Source: CAZOHN01 sp964579325
GTDB lineage: Bacteria > Pseudomonadota > Alphaproteobacteria > Rhodobacterales > Rhodobacteraceae
Reading direction: 5' to 3'
Assembly: GCA_964579325.1 (NCBI GenBank)
Contig: CAZOHN010000010.1
Coordinates: 1 to 38,451 of the forward strand
DNA: 38,451 bases
The notes under the pieces are model-generated. The model was given only the letters and a program-made list of their open reading frames with translations, ran no database searches and was not told the DNA's origin. Shown piece by piece: positions 38,306 to 38,451 of this stretch. A program made the position numbers and the translations under genes. How positions within the stretch are numbered: the first letter of the stretch is position 1; the number at the start of each line of letters is the position of its first letter.

Positions 38306-38451
38306 TCAATCGCGGAAGTGGGAGACGATGATGAACATCACCGTTCCGGTAAGGGTGACCGCGAAGGACCAACCGTAGGCCCAGAGCGAGAAGGGCTGCA
38401 TCAGCATGAAGACGCCAAGCCCGATGAGGATGGAGGCCAGCATCTCCCATG
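38306..38451 (-). CDS. Small membrane protein, C-terminal 48 residues (partial, cut by window edge)
   Basis: The frame open to the window edge encodes the end of a hydrophobic protein, with ASILIGLGVFMLMQPFSLW and FAVTLTGTVMFIIVSHFRD as two membrane-like segments ending in a TGA at 38308-38306. The stop lies three bases before the ATG of ATPase 1, so it belongs to the transporter operon. It does not resemble the end of a standard CUT1 permease (no EAA loop is visible in this portion). It may be a small accessory membrane subunit found in some alphaproteobacterial sugar or polyol transporter operons. The 5-prime end is outside the window. Confidence 0.7.
   Translation of the reverse strand, partial: WEMLASILIGLGVFMLMQPFSLWAYGWSFAVTLTGTVMFIIVSHFRD

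Overview
The window is a GC-rich chromosomal segment from an alphaproteobacterium, most likely of the order Rhodobacterales (Roseobacter/Rhodobacter/Paracoccus relatives). The inference rests on the IscR-cysteine desulfurase-SufB gene order with an IscR that lacks the three classical cluster cysteines, an alphaproteobacterial LexA box (GAAC-N7-GAAC) in front of uvrA, a Hint-domain protein of the kind common in this order, an amidase-PBP1A-prfB cluster, and an M23 peptidase-bactofilin pair. Genes are tightly packed. I see no rRNA, tRNA, CRISPR array, insertion sequence, prophage or other mobile element. The window reads as core chromosome, not as an island.

Layout. 1-2333 (minus): start of the Fe-S assembly operon iscR, cysteine desulfurase, sufB (cut by the window edge), with a perfect palindromic operator over its -10 element. 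A divergent alpha/beta hydrolase follows (2485-3138). 3160-9749 (minus): der, bamB, a YfgM-like TPR protein and uvrA; yfgM-bamB-der is the same order as in E. coli. 9963-11487 (plus): two small envelope proteins in an overlapping pair, then a 359-base non-coding stretch whose end carries a SqrR/BigR-like operator in front of a rhodanese gene. 11502-19578 (minus): lpdA, a DUF924 protein, an MFS transporter, queA and a large AsmA/YhdP-like protein. 19702-25793 (plus): bcp, a polyglycine lipoprotein translationally coupled to a secreted caspase/Sel1 protein, a DUF455 ferritin-like protein, an M23 peptidase and an overlapping bactofilin, closed by a strong terminator.

25848-26627 (minus) is a DUF2189 membrane protein. 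26837-27981 (plus) is a Hint-domain protein whose last ~56 codons lie in another frame. 27986-33007 (minus) holds prfB, PBP1A and an N-acetylmuramoyl-L-alanine amidase. 33184-34583 (plus) holds a CbiX-like protein and a class I glutamine amidotransferase. 34580-38451 (minus) is the distal part of an ABC transporter operon: a small membrane protein (partial), two ATPases and a DhaK-DhaL dihydroxyacetone kinase.

Functional themes are Fe-S cluster supply, outer-membrane assembly and peptidoglycan remodelling (bamB, yfgM, AsmA-like, M23/bactofilin, amidase, PBP1A), DNA repair, redox/sulfur stress (bcp, rhodanese) and triose or polyol uptake. No obviously new multi-gene defence or biosynthetic system is visible. 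The least explained loci are the lipoprotein-caspase pair, the broken Hint gene, the rhodanese operator and the ABC ATPase with a degenerate signature.
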